Shown: in pieces, positions 35,610-44,026 of the stretch
Position numbering within the stretch: position 1 is the stretch's first letter
Layout of the letters: every line of letters starts with the position of its first letter
Assembly (NCBI RefSeq): GCF_039543505.1
Contig: NZ_BAABJW010000004.1
Span: 124,001 to 188,000 of the forward strand
Source of the DNA: Litoribaculum gwangyangense
Lineage (GTDB): Bacteria; Bacteroidota; Bacteroidia; Flavobacteriales; Flavobacteriaceae
Reading direction: 5' to 3'
DNA: 64,000 bases
Made by a program: the position numbers and the translations under genes
Notes under the pieces: model-generated
Database searches by the model: none
The model's input: the letters and a program-made list of their open reading frames with translations, nothing else
Told to the model about the DNA's origin: nothing

Positions 35610-38099
35610 ATGATAAATTCAACAAAAATAACAATAGCAAAGGTGCTTCTGGTCCTACTTTTTTATATGCAAAATATGTATGGGCAAAATTCAGAACGGC
35701 CTTTTATTTTAGTAACCTCAGAGGAGCGCAAAAACATACTTAATAAAATTGAAAAGCAAGACTGGGCGAGTGAAATTTACAATAAGTTATTGAGTAAAAC
35801 CAACAAAGAGGTTGATGTTTTTTACAAAAATCCGGAGAAATACATTAAACAATTGCCATTTAATTGGAGGAAACAAAAAGCCAACAGTTTCCCGCCTTTT
35901 TATGAAACAGACCATGTAGAAAATGGCGTGCATTTAAATTTAGATAATGCTACTGATGAAGAATGGGAGCCCGCCGAGTTATTGATTAAATACCTACAAG
36001 TTGCCTTAGACTGTGGCATGGTTTACTACATTACAGAAGATGAAAAATATGCCTATGTTGCTAGCAGTATTTTGTATGCATTTGTAAAATCAGTTCAGAA
36101 ATCAAAACTTTCTGATTGGCATGGTAGAGGTGGTTGGTTGTTTCCCTACGATGGTTTTCGTGAAGTAAGAGTTATTGGATATAAAGTGCCATTAATTTAT
36201 GATTTCATAGCGCCTTATTTAAATAAGAATGGTTTGTGTTTTGACATCATCAAAAAGAAAGATGTCGATTTTTCTAAAGATGAACTTCAACATGTTTGTA
36301 GAACCTATGCCGATATCACAATAAATTACGGTCATACCGGTTCGAATCATTCTGTTTTAGAAGCTCCAAGTTTAGTGTACAATGCCTTAGCTATGGATGA
36401 TATAGCAGAGCGTGAAAAGTTGTTGTCATATTTTCTAACCGAAAATACCGAGAATCAAGATGCATTGAACGTGATGGCTCAAAATTATAAAAACAAAGGA
36501 GATATTTGGCCAGAAACTTCACAGTATCTCAATCATTCAACAGCTATTATTGCCCGTTTAATGCTTGTTGTTAACAGGTATAAACCCGAATTACAATTAG
36601 GAAAAAAGTACTCCAATATACTTTTTGCTTTACCTCGGTTGGATTATTTTGTTTATCCCAATGGTGAAATTATTAGGTGGGGAGACGGCCACAGAAGGGG
36701 TAGGGCACCCTATGAAGCATGCGAGGACGGCTATATATTGGCAAAAATGGATGGACTTACAGGAATTAAAGAGAGGCTTGGAGGTGTTATTAGTCGTGTT
36801 ATGGCAAATAGTGAGTATCATAGATCCGATATGGAATCGATATTTTGGTATAATGATATAGATGAAAAGCCCGAAGAGTTTAAACTTAGTAGAACAGATA
36901 GGGTTTATCATGCCGGAATCGTTATGCAAAGAAATTTAAGTGAAACACTAAAACCAGAAGATGGTTTAATGTGTTTTGTTGGTGGCGCGCATATGATTCA
37001 TGGGCACGCCGAGGGCATGAATATTGAATTATACGGAGAGGGGCAAGTGCTAGGGGTTGATAATGGCCGAGGAAGGTATGCCCAAGATATTCATGAAAAC
37101 TACTCGCGAATTTTTGCAGCTCATAACACCGTAATTGTTAATGGCAGTTCTCAAGGTGAAGGTAAATGGGCCAACTTAGGCATCAATACCGTTAAATTGA
37201 TTTCAATGGAACCCAAAGTAGGAGCGGAAGGTGTATCGCCATATAATTCATTTTCACAAACAAGTTTTGAAGATACAGGAGGTGAAAAAGCAGAGGCCAA
37301 ACAAGAACGTACCTTGGCTCTAATAAGAACTTCGCCAACTACTGGTTACTATGTAGATGTCTTTCGATCAAAATCAAAATTGCCAAATGAATATCACGAT
37401 TATTTGTATCATAATATTGGTGATGATTTAGTTTTTGAAAATTCAGATTTACAGTTTAATGCTACTCCAAATAGATACATGGCTAATGCCAATTCAAAAT
37501 GGGATAGACGAACTTTTAGAAATCCTGGATGGCATTTTTTTAAGGATCTTAAAACTTCCAACTTGTATGGTGATGATGTTAAAGCAATCTTCAATACGGA
37601 GCAGTTAATAAAAGGCTCTATATACATGCAATTATACATACCAGGTTTTAAAAACAGAGAATTCACAAAAGTAAAAGCCCCGCATACTTTTGAAGCCCCA
37701 AAACCTTATGACGCATTACCAACGCCAACATTGGTTATTCGAAATAATGGGCCTGCTTGGGAAAATCCATTCGTAGTGGTTTATGAGCCCTTTAATGAAA
37801 ATGAAAAACCTACAATAAAATCAGTTGAAAAGCTTGAAGAAAATGGAATTTATAAAGGATTGAAAATAGAAAGTGCCGTATCGTCAAACAATCTGATTCA
37901 ATATATAATTACACAATCAAAAGATGCCATTTTTAGTAGTGAAGCCTTGGAGCTTTATTTTAAAGGGACCTTTGCCATAATAACTTTGAATGAAAAGCAG
38001 GAATTACAAAATATCTATATAGGAGAAGGTGAAAACCTTATATTTAAAAATGAAGTAATTACCACAAATAACGATAAAAGCTTTTTTAAAGCGTATTAA
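35610..38099 (+). CDS. Heparinase II/III-type polysaccharide lyase candidate
   Basis: Exported protein (SpI signal ending NMYGQ) with an N-terminal (alpha/alpha) toroid at about residues 30-400 and a C-terminal beta-sandwich region at about 400-830, the layout of heparinase II/III-type lyases. NYGHTGSNHSVLEAPSLVYNA and HMIHGHAEGMNIELYGEGQVLGVDNGRG hold the His and Tyr residues typical of the catalytic cleft and the zinc-site-like HxH; AAHNTVIVNGSSQGEG is a family block. Such lyases cleave uronic-acid-containing polysaccharides by beta-elimination. An ulvan-lyase role (for example PL40-like) would fit the locus, but this is inference. The ATG at 35610 is preferred over the TTG at 35589. Length is about 829 residues. 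Confidence 0.8.
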   Translation: MINSTKITIAKVLLVLLFYMQNMYGQNSERPFILVTSEERKNILNKIEKQDWASEIYNKLLSKTNKEVDVFYKNPEKYIKQLPFNWRKQKANSFPPFYETDHVENGVHLNLDNATDEEWEPAELLIKYLQVALDCGMVYYITEDEKYAYVASSILYAFVKSVQKSKLSDWHGRGGWLFPYDGFREVRVIGYKVPLIYDFIAPYLNKNGLCFDIIKKKDVDFSKDELQHVCRTYADITINYGHTGSNHSVLEAPSLVYNALAMDDIAEREKLLSYFLTENTENQDALNVMAQNYKNKGDIWPETSQYLNHSTAIIARLMLVVNRYKPELQLGKKYSNILFALPRLDYFVYPNGEIIRWGDGHRRGRAPYEACEDGYILAKMDGLTGIKERLGGVISRVMANSEYHRSDMESIFWYNDIDEKPEEFKLSRTDRVYHAGIVMQRNLSETLKPEDGLMCFVGGAHMIHGHAEGMNIELYGEGQVLGVDNGRGRYAQDIHENYSRIFAAHNTVIVNGSSQGEGKWANLGINTVKLISMEPKVGAEGVSPYNSFSQTSFEDTGGEKAEAKQERTLALIRTSPTTGYYVDVFRSKSKLPNEYHDYLYHNIGDDLVFENSDLQFNATPNRYMANANSKWDRRTFRNPGWHFFKDLKTSNLYGDDVKAIFNTEQLIKGSIYMQLYIPGFKNREFTKVKAPHTFEAPKPYDALPTPTLVIRNNGPAWENPFVVVYEPFNENEKPTIKSVEKLEENGIYKGLKIESAVSSNNLIQYIITQSKDAIFSSEALELYFKGTFAIITLNEKQELQNIYIGEGENLIFKNEVITTNNDKSFFKAY

Positions 38100-38171
38100 T
38101 TTGTTTCACCTAAAGGAAACAAACATTAAAAATTTTAGTGTTGGGGGATAAATAAAGAGTTGTGATTTTTT

Positions 38172-39173
38172 ATGAATATTTTTTTGAAAAATAATAGATC
38201 AGTTAATATTTCAATATTAAGTGTTTTTTTTCTTCTATTGCAGTGCACTACGAGTAAAAAGTATGCATCTTCTACTTTGGTCACTGCAAATTCACCTTCT
38301 GCTAGACATGAATGTGGTTTTATAGAAGTAAATGGTCTTTTTTATTTAATAGGAGGGAGAGGTATTAAGCATATTGATATTTATGATAATACCACTACAG
38401 CATGGCAAAAAGGTTCTGAACCACCAATTGAAATTCATCATTTTCAAGCGGTAAATTATGGCAAGGATATTTATATTATGGGAGCTATGACTGGTAAATA
38501 TCCACATGAAACGCCTTTAGATAGAATTTTAATATACAAGATAGAGGAAAATTCATGGGTATGGGGCCAAAGTATTCCCGAATCTAGACGAAGAGGATCT
38601 GCCGGGGTAGTTGTTAAAGGGGACTACGCCTACGTGATTAGCGGTATTACTGATGGACATTGGAGTGGTCATGTGCCGTGGTTAGATAAGTATAATTTTA
38701 AAACGGGCGAATGGACTGTTTTAGAAGATGCACCAAGACCGAGAGATCATTTCCATGCGGCAATAAAACAAGGAAAAATTTATTGTGCAAGTGGTAGAAA
38801 TTCATCGGCCAAAACCAATGAAACGTTTAGTCTTACCATTCCTGAAGTTGATGTTTATGATATTAACAAAAACCAATGGAAAACACTACCAGAATCATCT
38901 CACATACCAACTCAAAGAGCAGGAGCATCTAGTTTGATTAAAAATGGTTATTTAATGATAATTGGAGGTGAAAGCAGTAAACAAGAAATGGCTCATAACG
39001 AAATAGAGGAATTGGATTTATCCACTGGTAAATGGAGTACAGTTGGAAATTTAATTAATGGAAGACATGGAACGCAAGCGGTAATCTATGATAATAAAAT
39101 TTATATAGTTGCTGGAAGTGGAAAGAGAGGTGGAAAGCCAGAATTAAGTACTTTAGAGGTGTTTTCTAGATAA
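38172..39173 (+). CDS. Kelch-repeat beta-propeller lipoprotein
   Basis: Lipoprotein (FFLLLQC) made of about six Kelch repeats: NGLFYLIGGRG...DIYDNTTTAWQKG, GKDIYIMGAMTGK, GDYAYVISGITDG, QGKIYCASGRN, NGYLMIIGGESS and DNKIYIVAGSGKRGG. The repeated pattern of a Gly-Gly pair followed by Y and W residues is diagnostic for the fold. No copper ligands of galactose oxidase are apparent and the length of 333 residues is the bare propeller, so a binding or scaffolding role, or an unknown enzyme role, is more likely than oxidase. It is exported and next to another lipoprotein propeller gene, 25 bp downstream. Confidence 0.85.
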   Translation: MNIFLKNNRSVNISILSVFFLLLQCTTSKKYASSTLVTANSPSARHECGFIEVNGLFYLIGGRGIKHIDIYDNTTTAWQKGSEPPIEIHHFQAVNYGKDIYIMGAMTGKYPHETPLDRILIYKIEENSWVWGQSIPESRRRGSAGVVVKGDYAYVISGITDGHWSGHVPWLDKYNFKTGEWTVLEDAPRPRDHFHAAIKQGKIYCASGRNSSAKTNETFSLTIPEVDVYDINKNQWKTLPESSHIPTQRAGASSLIKNGYLMIIGGESSKQEMAHNEIEELDLSTGKWSTVGNLINGRHGTQAVIYDNKIYIVAGSGKRGGKPELSTLEVFSR

Positions 39174-39198
39174 AAAACTAAGATTTATAGTTTTAAAT

Positions 39199-40359
39199 AT
39201 GAAGTTAAATTATATAAAAATATCTCGAATTCTATTTTTCTTTGTTATACTAAATACTTTTTTTGGTTGTAAAACAGAAAAAAATCAAACTTTATTATTT
39301 ATTGGGAGTTTTACAGATAAAAAACCAGGTGAGGGAATCCATGTTTATGAGTTTAATAATGAAACTGGAGAAAGCACTTTAAAATACACTGTGAACAGTG
39401 TTATAAATACATCCTATTTGCGTTTGGCACCAAATGGTAAGTATTTATATTCGGTAGTAGAAAGCCAAATGGATTATAACGGTAAGGTTTCAGCTTTTAA
39501 GGTCGATTCTATAAAGCAGCAGATTAGTTTAATTAGCACTCAAGATTGTGGTGGTAGAAATCCAGCTCATATAGAGATTGATAAAACAGGACATTATCTT
39601 ACAAATTCAAATTATAACGATCCTAGTATTAGTATTTTTAAACTAAATGAGGATGGAAGTCTTAATCCATATAGCCAAATTCTAAGATTCAAGGATAGTA
39701 GTATTATTAAAAATCGTCAGGAAGCATCACATATACACTCTTCAAATTTTTCACCAGATAATGATTTTTTGTTCGCACATGATTTAGGGGCAGACAAAAT
39801 AAGAGGCTTTCAGTTTGAACCTAAAAATCAGGATTCCATTATCCAAAAAGAAAATGCCATTAAGGTAAAACCAGGTAGTGGCCCACGGCATTTTACATTT
39901 CACCAAAATGGTAAGTTTGGTTACGGAATAAATGAGCTAAGTGGAAAAGTTTCCGTCTACAAATATGTTCATGGAAGCCTAACCTTTATAGCCGATTATA
40001 TGTCTTATCAAGAAAAACAAGATATTTACAGAGCAGCGGATGTTCACATTTCACCTGACGGTAAATTTCTTTATGCCTCAAATCGCGGACCAAAAGAAGA
40101 TAGTATTTCTATCTTTTCAATAAATCAGGAAAACGGCACTTTAAGTATTGTGGGGCATGAACCAACCTACGGAGAACATCCAAGAAATTTTTCAATGTCT
40201 CCAGATGGTAATTTTTTACTTGTTGCTAACCAGTTCTCAAATAATGTAATAGTGTTTAAAAGGAATTCTCAAACAGGAGAACTTAAAAAATTGCCTTTTG
40301 ATATTAGGGTTAATAATCCGTCTAGCGTGCAAATGCGAACTTATAAAATTCCCTTTTAA
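39199..40359 (+). CDS. Exported lactonase, 6-phosphogluconolactonase-like seven-bladed propeller
   Basis: Matches the lactonase family (PF10282-type, YbhE/Pgl-like): TLLFIGSFTDKKPGEGIHVYEFNNETGE, LRLAPNGKYLYSVVE, NPAHIEIDKTGHYLTNSNYNDPSISIF, HSSNFSPDNDFLFAHDLGADKIRGF, GPRHFTFHQNGKFGYGINELSGKVSVY and HPRNFSMSPDGNFLLVANQFSNNVIVF, with the conserved His, Asn and Arg of each blade. Cytoplasmic relatives hydrolyse 6-phosphogluconolactone, but this one has a lipoprotein signal (NTFFGC), so it acts outside the cytoplasm, presumably on an unphosphorylated aldonolactone. Together with the Gfo/Idh oxidoreductases it hints at oxidation of a released sugar. It converges with the regulator gene, with only 6 bp between stops. 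Confidence 0.88.
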   Translation: MKLNYIKISRILFFFVILNTFFGCKTEKNQTLLFIGSFTDKKPGEGIHVYEFNNETGESTLKYTVNSVINTSYLRLAPNGKYLYSVVESQMDYNGKVSAFKVDSIKQQISLISTQDCGGRNPAHIEIDKTGHYLTNSNYNDPSISIFKLNEDGSLNPYSQILRFKDSSIIKNRQEASHIHSSNFSPDNDFLFAHDLGADKIRGFQFEPKNQDSIIQKENAIKVKPGSGPRHFTFHQNGKFGYGINELSGKVSVYKYVHGSLTFIADYMSYQEKQDIYRAADVHISPDGKFLYASNRGPKEDSISIFSINQENGTLSIVGHEPTYGEHPRNFSMSPDGNFLLVANQFSNNVIVFKRNSQTGELKKLPFDIRVNNPSSVQMRTYKIPF

Positions 40360-40365
40360 TTACAT

Positions 40366-41418
40366 TTATAATGAATCTCTATTTATAAAATTAAACGGAA
40401 CTTTAATTTTGCAACCTTTAGTCTTATTTAAAATAATTTCAGCCGTAGTCTCGCCCATAACTTTGAAGTCTGTTGATATGGTGGAAATGCCAAGTAAATC
40501 TTTTAAAGGCGTCTCGTTATATGATATGATACCAATATCTTTACCTAGTTTGTATTCATCCTCACGAACTTGCTTAACAAGGCTAACCAAGTCTGTTTCT
40601 TCAATAGTAATAAATAAATCACCACGTTTTAATATCATATCGTCGTATACTTTATTTAAAATTTCAAAATCCAGCTTATGTTCAACACAAAATTTCCGAA
40701 ATCCATGTAAAATTCTTTTGGGGTAAGGGTAGACGGATTTTTCAGGATAAATTAGCATTATTTTTTCATATTTTTTTATTTTCTCCAACCCTTCAGTTAA
40801 CGCAACATAAATATCGTTTTCAAAGTCCTGGTAAATTTCATTGGTTTTACCGTTGAATATGGGCTTACTATTATCTAATAAGATGAGCTTTTCCGGAGTT
40901 AGTTTTTTTAATTTTTCTAAAACTTTTTCTGTAAAACTAATATGTTCAAGATTTTCAGTTTTAAAATGAGGCATAATTATATAATAATCGTAAGCAGCCA
41001 TATTTTTATCTAAGAGATTTAAAAATAAGGTTTCATCACAATGGTAAATATGCAAATCTGTGTGGGAATTGGCTCCAATAGAGTCTATGAAATAGTTGTA
41101 AGTACGTAGTTTATAGGTACTTAGTTTATTCATTAAAAATAGTATATTGACTTTAGATATTAACTTTGTTCTCGAAATATAAAAACCTTTTCCCCGAATA
41201 GAGGTGATAATATTCCGTTCTTTCAAAATACTATAGGCCTTTTCAACAGTATCCCTAGAAAGATAAAATTCTTCACTAAACATATTTATCGATGGAATTT
41301 TTTGATCAATTGTCAAATTACCATTAGATATGTTGTGAATGATTGAATCTATAATTTGTTGGTATTTAGGTACCCTTGAGTTTTCATCAATCTTAATAAA
41401 TTTCATCATTTCCATCAT
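40366..41418 (-). CDS. GntR-type regulator with periplasmic-binding-protein-like sensor domain
   Basis: Residues 10-80 form a winged helix of the GntR type: VPKYQQIIDSIIHNISNGNL, KIPSINMFSEEFYLSRDTVEKAYSILKERNIITSIRGKGFYIS. The remainder (about 90-350) is a LacI/RbsB-like ligand-binding domain (KVNILFLMNKLS, IIMPHF, LILLDNSKPIF, IGIISYNETPLKDLLGISTISTDFKVMGETTAEII) ending in the effector-site region. This DNA-binding plus sugar-binding-protein layout is known from Bacteroidota sugar repressors such as the fucose regulator of Bacteroides. Divergent from the rhamnose operon, it is the obvious candidate to control it in response to rhamnose or a derivative, most likely as a repressor. The exact ATG among the clustered Met codons is uncertain. 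Confidence 0.9.
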   Translation of the reverse strand: MMEMMKFIKIDENSRVPKYQQIIDSIIHNISNGNLTIDQKIPSINMFSEEFYLSRDTVEKAYSILKERNIITSIRGKGFYISRTKLISKVNILFLMNKLSTYKLRTYNYFIDSIGANSHTDLHIYHCDETLFLNLLDKNMAAYDYYIIMPHFKTENLEHISFTEKVLEKLKKLTPEKLILLDNSKPIFNGKTNEIYQDFENDIYVALTEGLEKIKKYEKIMLIYPEKSVYPYPKRILHGFRKFCVEHKLDFEILNKVYDDMILKRGDLFITIEETDLVSLVKQVREDEYKLGKDIGIISYNETPLKDLLGISTISTDFKVMGETTAEIILNKTKGCKIKVPFNFINRDSL

Positions 41419-41821
41419 ATTATTCTAAATTAAAACTGTAAAAGTAAGAGTTTTTAATAAATCGAAAATTACAAAAAAAAGCTATCTAAAAATTAAACGT
41501 TATTAAAAAGAAAATATAATAAAATTTAAAGGTAATAAAGATTTAAGTTTTATTGTTGAACTCTTACGTTAACTTATAGGCGCTGAATTGTGCTGACGTA
41601 TTTTTATGGATGCAAGTAAAATTGATTCAAATATTTAATACATAACAATTAAAATTAATTACTTTTAAAACTTAACAAGTTGTTATATTTCAAGTAATTA
41701 TAAATTTGAAACAGAGTTTTTTTTTAATCCAATTAAGTATTATTTAGTATTACGGTATAGTACAGGATAGAAAACAGAGTTTTCGAATATATTTTTGGAT
41801 TATAATTTATTTTAATACAAT
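41419..41821. promoter_or_regulatory. Divergent regulatory region between regulator and rhamnose operon
   Basis: A 403-bp AT-rich gap with no credible gene. It holds a perfect 13-bp palindrome, TAACAAGTTGTTA (41673-41685), flanked by a wider inverted repeat TAATTACTT/AAGTAATTA (41656-41664 and 41692-41700), a good candidate operator for the GntR-type regulator. Copy 5 of the repeated element and a -7 box lie at the right end. Confidence 0.55.
41756..41770 (+). promoter_or_regulatory. Copy 5 of the repeated ATAG-N6-ATAG element, with -7 box
   Basis: The sequence is TATAGTACAGGATAG, close to the consensus. TATTTTTG (41790-41797), a full TAnnTTTG match, begins 20 bp after its end, so the element overlaps where a -33 box would lie. 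It ends 51 bp before the start of the aldolase-dehydrogenase gene. Confidence 0.65.
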
Positions 41822-43927
41822 ATGGAGCAAACTGTAAAGAATTTTAAATATGTCGATTATTTATGGGATGAAGTGAAAGCTGCCTCTCTAGGAGATAACC
41901 AAGTTGAATTATTTCTATATAGATCAAACATTCTTGGGTCAGATCTAAGAATTACTAATTATGGAGGAGGAAATACCAGTTGCAAAACAATAGAAACGGA
42001 CCCATTAACAAATGAGCAAGTTGAGGTAATGTGGGTAAAAGGTTCTGGAGGGGATATAGGGACCTTAACTCGTTCGGGTATTGCCGGTTTATATACCAAA
42101 CGATTGAGAGATTTAAAAAATGTTTACCAAGGTTTGCATGATGAAGATCGAATGGTGGGTCTATTTAACCATTGCATTTATGATTTAGATAGTAAAGCGC
42201 CATCTATAGATACGCCATTACATGGGTTATTGCCATTTGCTCATATTGATCATTTACACCCAGATGCATTAATAGCAGTAGCGGCCGCCAAGGACAGTGA
42301 ACAAGTTACCAAAGAGATTTGGGGAGATACCATGGGATGGGTGCCTTGGCAAAAACCGGGGTTTGACTTAGGATTGCAATTGGAAAAATGTTTAGAAGAT
42401 AACCCAGGTATTAGGGGTATTGTGTTAGGAAGCCACGGATTATTTACGTGGGGAGACACTTCTTACGAGTGTTATATGAATAGTTTGGAAGTTATTGAAA
42501 TGGCTTCTGAATATATTACTAAAAAGATTAAAGAAAAAGGCAACGTTTTTGGTGGTCAAAAAGTTGAAAGTTTACCAAAACAAGAGCGTTTGGAAAAGGC
42601 CGCTCAAATAATGCCATTATTGAGAGGTTTGTGTTCATCGGAAAATCGTATGATTGGTCATTTTTCTGATACCGATGTGGTAATGGAGTACATCAATAGT
42701 CATGATTTAGAAAGATTGGCACCTATGGGAACGTCTTGTCCTGACCATTTCTTAAGAACCAAAATCCAACCATTGGTTTTAGATTTAGATAAAAATGAAG
42801 ATTTATCAAATTCAAAAGCGGTATTGGAAAAACTAAAGCCAGCCTTTGAAGCCTACCGTCAAGAATACGCTAATTATTACAATACCTGTAAAAAGGATAA
42901 TAGTCCAGCTATGCGTGACGCCAATCCTGTTATTATCATTTATCCAGGAGTTGGTATGTTCAGTTTTTCAAAAGATAAACAAACTACGCGTGTTGCTAGT
43001 GAGTTTTATATTAATGCTATCAATGTCATGCGTGGTGCGGAAGCTATTTCAGCTTACACATCATTGCCTCGTCAAGAAGCTTTTGATATAGAATATTGGT
43101 TGTTGGAAGAAGCGAAGTTACAACGTATGCCAAAAGAAAAGCCATTATCTAGAAAAGTGGCGTTGGTAACTGGCGCTGGTGGTGGCATTGGTAAAGCTAT
43201 TGCTGATAAATTAGCAGCCGAAGGAGCTAATGTTGTACTTACAGATATTAATGAAGATAGTTTAAAAGAAGCTAATGCTACCTATAAAAGAGATGTAGCT
43301 ACCTATGCTATATGTGATGTTACTAGTACAGAATCCATAGAAAGTGCTTACAAGAAGGCTGTTATTGAATTTGGAGGTGTAGATATAATAGTGCATAGTG
43401 CCGGATTAGCCATTTCAAAACCACTAGAAGAGACTACTGATAAGGATTGGAATATCTTGCAAAGTATCTTAGTAAAAGGACAGTTTGATTTGGCAAAACA
43501 ATTTGCAGCCATAGTTCGTAAACAAGGTTTAGGAGGCGATTATATAGCAATAGCCAGTAAAAATGGTTTAGTAGCTGGACCTAACAATGTCGCATATGGA
43601 ACTGCAAAGGCTGCTCAACAACATATGGTGCGTCTTCTAGCTGCTGAATTAGCAAAAGATAAAGTTAGAGTTAATACGGTAAATCCAGACGGAGTTATTG
43701 TAGGTAGTAAGATATGGGAAGGTGCTTGGGCAGAAGGAAGAGCTAAAGCAAATGGCATTACAGTAGAAGAACTGCCTGCATTTTACGCAAAAAGAAATTT
43801 ATTGCATGAAATCATAACGCCAGATGATATTGCAAATGGTGTATTTTCTTTCGTGGGTTTGCTTGATAAATCTACTGGAAACATTATAAATGTTGATGGA
43901 GGCATGGCAAACGCCTTTGTTAGATAA
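41822..43927 (+). CDS. rhaEW: Bifunctional rhamnulose-1-phosphate aldolase / lactaldehyde dehydrogenase (RhaEW type)
   Basis: A fusion of two enzymes. Residues 1 to about 425 are a class II aldolase (ITNYGGGNTSCK, LLPFAHIDHLHPDALIAVAA, GIVLGSHGLFTWGD) expected to split L-rhamnulose-1-phosphate into DHAP and L-lactaldehyde. Residues of about 438-701 are a short-chain dehydrogenase with the nucleotide loop TGAGGGIGKA and the YxxxK pair in NVAYGTAKAA, plus NVDGGMANAF at the end, expected to oxidise L-lactaldehyde to L-lactate. The same architecture is known from B. subtilis YuxG and relatives. It is the first gene of the rhamnose operon behind copy 5 of the repeated element. A strong hairpin separates it from the isomerase gene, so expression may drop after this gene. 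Confidence 0.95.
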   Translation: MEQTVKNFKYVDYLWDEVKAASLGDNQVELFLYRSNILGSDLRITNYGGGNTSCKTIETDPLTNEQVEVMWVKGSGGDIGTLTRSGIAGLYTKRLRDLKNVYQGLHDEDRMVGLFNHCIYDLDSKAPSIDTPLHGLLPFAHIDHLHPDALIAVAAAKDSEQVTKEIWGDTMGWVPWQKPGFDLGLQLEKCLEDNPGIRGIVLGSHGLFTWGDTSYECYMNSLEVIEMASEYITKKIKEKGNVFGGQKVESLPKQERLEKAAQIMPLLRGLCSSENRMIGHFSDTDVVMEYINSHDLERLAPMGTSCPDHFLRTKIQPLVLDLDKNEDLSNSKAVLEKLKPAFEAYRQEYANYYNTCKKDNSPAMRDANPVIIIYPGVGMFSFSKDKQTTRVASEFYINAINVMRGAEAISAYTSLPRQEAFDIEYWLLEEAKLQRMPKEKPLSRKVALVTGAGGGIGKAIADKLAAEGANVVLTDINEDSLKEANATYKRDVATYAICDVTSTESIESAYKKAVIEFGGVDIIVHSAGLAISKPLEETTDKDWNILQSILVKGQFDLAKQFAAIVRKQGLGGDYIAIASKNGLVAGPNNVAYGTAKAAQQHMVRLLAAELAKDKVRVNTVNPDGVIVGSKIWEGAWAEGRAKANGITVEELPAFYAKRNLLHEIITPDDIANGVFSFVGLLDKSTGNIINVDGGMANAFVR

Positions 43928-43960
43928 TAGAATAGTTTGTTATAATTAGTTTAGTTTAGT

Positions 43961-44010
43961 AAAAGAAAACTTCCATAGATATTATGGTTTATGGGAGTTT
44001 CTTTTCTTTT
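43961..44010 (+). terminator. Hairpin with T-rich tail after rhaEW
   Basis: The arms AAAAGAAAACTTCCATA (from 43961) and TATGGGAGTTTCTTTT (to 44006) pair with few mismatches around a loop of about 12 bases, followed by CTTTT. It looks like an intrinsic terminator or attenuator inside the rhamnose operon, since the isomerase start follows 17 bp later. Confidence 0.7.
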
Positions 44011-44026
44011 AGAGAAATTTTAAAAC

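Noticed and set aside
40298..40726. 142-residue + strand frame across the end of the lactonase and the regulator gene
   Set aside because: It is antisense to the clearly recognised GntR-type regulator and has no domain signature.
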